Origin: Denitrobaculum tricleocarpae
GTDB taxonomy: Bacteria > Pseudomonadota > Alphaproteobacteria > Kiloniellales > Kiloniellaceae
DNA: 64,000 bases
Direction of reading: 5' to 3'
Assembly: GCF_007004665.1 (NCBI RefSeq)
Contig: NZ_ML660053.1
Coordinates: 620,001 to 684,000 of the forward strand
Each line of letters begins with the position of its first letter. The first letter of the stretch is position 1. The notes beneath the pieces are model-generated. The model was not told the origin of the DNA and ran no database searches. It saw only the letters and a program-made list of their open reading frames with translations. The position numbers were made by a program, and so were the translations under genes. Below are positions 62,824 to 64,000 of this stretch, piece by piece.

Positions 62824-63696
62824 CTAAGCCTCCAGGTTCTTGCCGATCATCCGCAGCAGGAAGATCGCGACGATGTTGGCCAGGATGACGGCGACGATGC
62901 CGCCCGCGGAGCCGCCGCCCACGTCGAACTGCAGCAGCGACTGGGCATAGACCAGGAAGGTGATGTTGGTGGAGGCGGTGCCCGGCCCGCCGTTGGTGGT
63001 CACCAGGATCTCGGCGAAGACCGACAGCAGGAAGATGGTCTGGATCAGGATCACCACCGTGGCCGCGCGCGAGAGGTGCGGGACGACGATGTAAAAGAAA
63101 CGGCTGAGTTTGCTCGCACCGTCCATCTCGGCGGCCTCGAGCTGTTCCGAGTCGAGCGACTGCAATGCCGTCAACAGGATCAGGGTCGCGAAGGGCAGCC
63201 ACTGCCAGGCGACGATGCAGATGATCGAGAGCAGGGGCGCGTGGGCCAGGAAGTCGAAGGGTTCGGCCCCGACCGCCGCCGCGCCGTAAGCGAAAAGCCC
63301 GCTGACCGGGTTCATGAACATGTTCTTCCAGACCAGGGCCGAGACCGTGGGCATGACGAAGAAGGGCGCGATCACCAGGATGCGCACGATGCCCTGGCCC
63401 CACATGGGCTGGTCCAGCAGCAGGGCCAGCAGGACGCCGCCGATGACGGTGATGACCAGCACGCCGCCGACCAGCAGCAGGGTGTTGCCCAGGGCCGCGA
63501 AGAAGGCCGGGTCGGTCAGGAAGTATTCGTAGTTCAGAAAGCCGATGAAGCGTTCGGTCCCCGGCGAGAGCAGATTGTAGCTCAAAAACGAGAAGTAGAT
63601 CGTCATCGACAGCGGCACGATCATCCAGGCCAGCAGCAGCAGAACGGCCGGCGAGATCATCAGGCGTGCGGCGGTGCGGGAATGGGCGGTGGCCAC
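62824..63696 (-). CDS. Carbohydrate ABC transporter permease (SmoF/MalF-like)
   Basis: 290 residues from a GTG at 63696, with GAGGGAG upstream inside the repeated leader. Six membrane segments; features are ARLMISPAVLLLLAWMIVPL, YFSFLSYNLLSPGTERFIGF with the periplasmic loop FIGFLNYEYFLTDPAFFAAL, and the coupling motif LEAAEMDGASKLSRFFYIVV. First gene of the operon in the window. The cognate binding protein is not in the window and may lie beyond 64000. Confidence 0.94.
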   Translation of the reverse strand: MATAHSRTAARLMISPAVLLLLAWMIVPLSMTIYFSFLSYNLLSPGTERFIGFLNYEYFLTDPAFFAALGNTLLLVGGVLVITVIGGVLLALLLDQPMWGQGIVRILVIAPFFVMPTVSALVWKNMFMNPVSGLFAYGAAAVGAEPFDFLAHAPLLSIICIVAWQWLPFATLILLTALQSLDSEQLEAAEMDGASKLSRFFYIVVPHLSRAATVVILIQTIFLLSVFAEILVTTNGGPGTASTNITFLVYAQSLLQFDVGGGSAGGIVAVILANIVAIFLLRMIGKNLEA

Positions 63697-63705
63697 GATG
63701 AAACT

Positions 63706-63745
63706 CCCTCAATGAATAACGAGAGCCCTCAATGAATAACAAGAG
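63706..63745 (-). repeat. Two tandem 20-bp units in the leader of the polyol operon
   Basis: CCCTCAATGAATAAC with GAGAG or AAGAG (plus-strand view) occurs twice in a row with one mismatch. On the minus strand each unit ends in GAGGG; the copy next to the gene supplies the ribosome binding site of the first permease. Confidence 0.9.
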
Positions 63746-63746
63746 G

Positions 63747-63760
63747 CTGAACCGGTTCAG
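63747..63760. promoter_or_regulatory. LacI-type operator candidate
   Basis: CTGAACCGGTTCAG is a perfect 14-bp palindrome with the central CG typical of LacI-family sites, 51 bp before the first permease start codon. No LacI gene is in the window. Confidence 0.7.
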
Positions 63761-63768
63761 GAGACGGC

Positions 63769-63815
63769 TTCAAGAACCGGGTTCAAGAGCCGGGTTCAAG
63801 AGCCGGGTTCAAGAG
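63769..63815. repeat. 13-bp tandem repeats with operator-like cores
   Basis: Units TTCAAGAACCGGG, TTCAAGAGCCGGG, TTCAAGAGCCGGG and a partial TTCAAGAG follow each other exactly. Each junction has the form GA[AG]CCGGGTTC, close to the core of the palindrome at 63747-63760. Confidence 0.9.
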
Positions 63816-64000
63816 ACTGCGGCAGCGGCTGATCCCTCAGACGCTCTCATTCCACTGCGTGCTCTCGGGCGCCGCGGTTCGCGCGTCTTTTGATCCGGAA
63901 AAAGTCTCCACGGCGGGGGTATCCGGGTGGCGGGACGACAATTGACAGGGGCCCTTGTCCCGTCACCGCCCCACCGTGGAGCGAACGCTGATGATAACGC

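Larger units (their letters stand above)
63697..64000. promoter_or_regulatory. Repeat-rich regulatory region upstream of the polyol operon
   Basis: 304 bp to the window end without a credible gene. It contains a 20-bp tandem duplication (63706-63745), a 14-bp palindrome (63747-63760) and 13-bp tandem repeats (63769-63815), all within 120 bp of the first permease start. The rest to 64000 is GC-rich; an inverted pair CGGGAC/GTCCCG lies around 63933-63965. A minus-strand frame ending at a TGA near 63837 is short and does not look coding. Confidence 0.6.

Noticed and set aside
63837-63960. C-terminus of a polyol-binding protein at the window end (minus strand)
   Set aside because: The only open minus-strand frame there is about 40 codons long, is closed by an upstream stop and has no binding-protein features.

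Overview
The window reads as a chromosomal stretch of a G+C-rich alphaproteobacterium, plausibly a free-living heterotroph of the Rhodospirillales/Kiloniellales kind. That placement is inferred from the gene families: an alphaproteobacterial PAS_5 protein, a form II CoxL-like molybdoenzyme operon, a PrtD-type exporter, an SmoFGK-like polyol transporter with SDR dehydrogenases, and many LysR regulators. I see no rRNA, tRNA, CRISPR array, prophage or insertion sequence. Coding is dense on both strands, with 60 genes called.

Layout. 1-2842 (+): end of a FAD oxidoreductase, a class III CoA-transferase, a CaiD-like enoyl-CoA hydratase and a 7Fe-type ferredoxin. 2861-7641 (-): a type I secretion locus whose first gene encodes a CAP-domain protein with an acidic decapeptide repeat and an exporter-type C-terminus, followed by PrtD-like ABC and HlyD-like adaptor genes. 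8057-9202 (-): an Old Yellow Enzyme relative. 9369-19467: a divergon with LysR, ArgE-like deacetylase and AstE/aspartoacylase-like genes on one side and a complete Dpp/Opp peptide ABC transporter plus N-formylglutamate amidohydrolase on the other. All three enzymes belong to families that remove N-acyl groups from amino acids. 19529-36889: mixed single genes (Ca-loop FG-GAP protein, PhyH dioxygenase, PAS_5, lipoproteins, nucleoside hydrolase, YaiI, HerA-like ATPase, DUF4332, peroxiredoxin, DMT exporter with divergent LysR, GNAT, HI0933-type flavoprotein, OsmC, DUF1194, aminotransferase).

37099-46193 (-): a nine-gene molybdenum hydroxylase locus: small, large and medium subunits (S, L, M), then MoxR ATPase, VWA protein, XdhC N- and C-terminal halves as two genes, a MoeA-like/MocA-like fusion and a SufU/NifU-like Fe-S scaffold. 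A strong minus-strand intrinsic terminator separates the structural S-L-M genes from the maturation genes. 47020-51824 (+): the conserved stress trio prkA-yeaH-spoVR. 52021-55670 (+): GNAT, gamma-glutamyltransferase, glutathione S-transferase and an unrecognised 171-residue protein. 55684-57694: a second DMT transporter/LysR divergent pair with a long inverted repeat between the genes. 57696-63696 (-): a polyol locus (two permeases, ATPase, two SDR dehydrogenases, HAD phosphatase, HpcH/HpaI aldolase) preceded by a LacI-type palindrome, iterated operator-like 13-bp repeats and a duplicated 20-bp leader.

I found no whole system that I can claim is undescribed. The least explained items are the CAP-protein type I secretion locus, the N-acyl amino acid divergon, the repeat-rich leader of the polyol operon, the terminator inside the molybdenum locus, and a plus-strand terminator at 37095-37120 with no plus-strand gene to serve.
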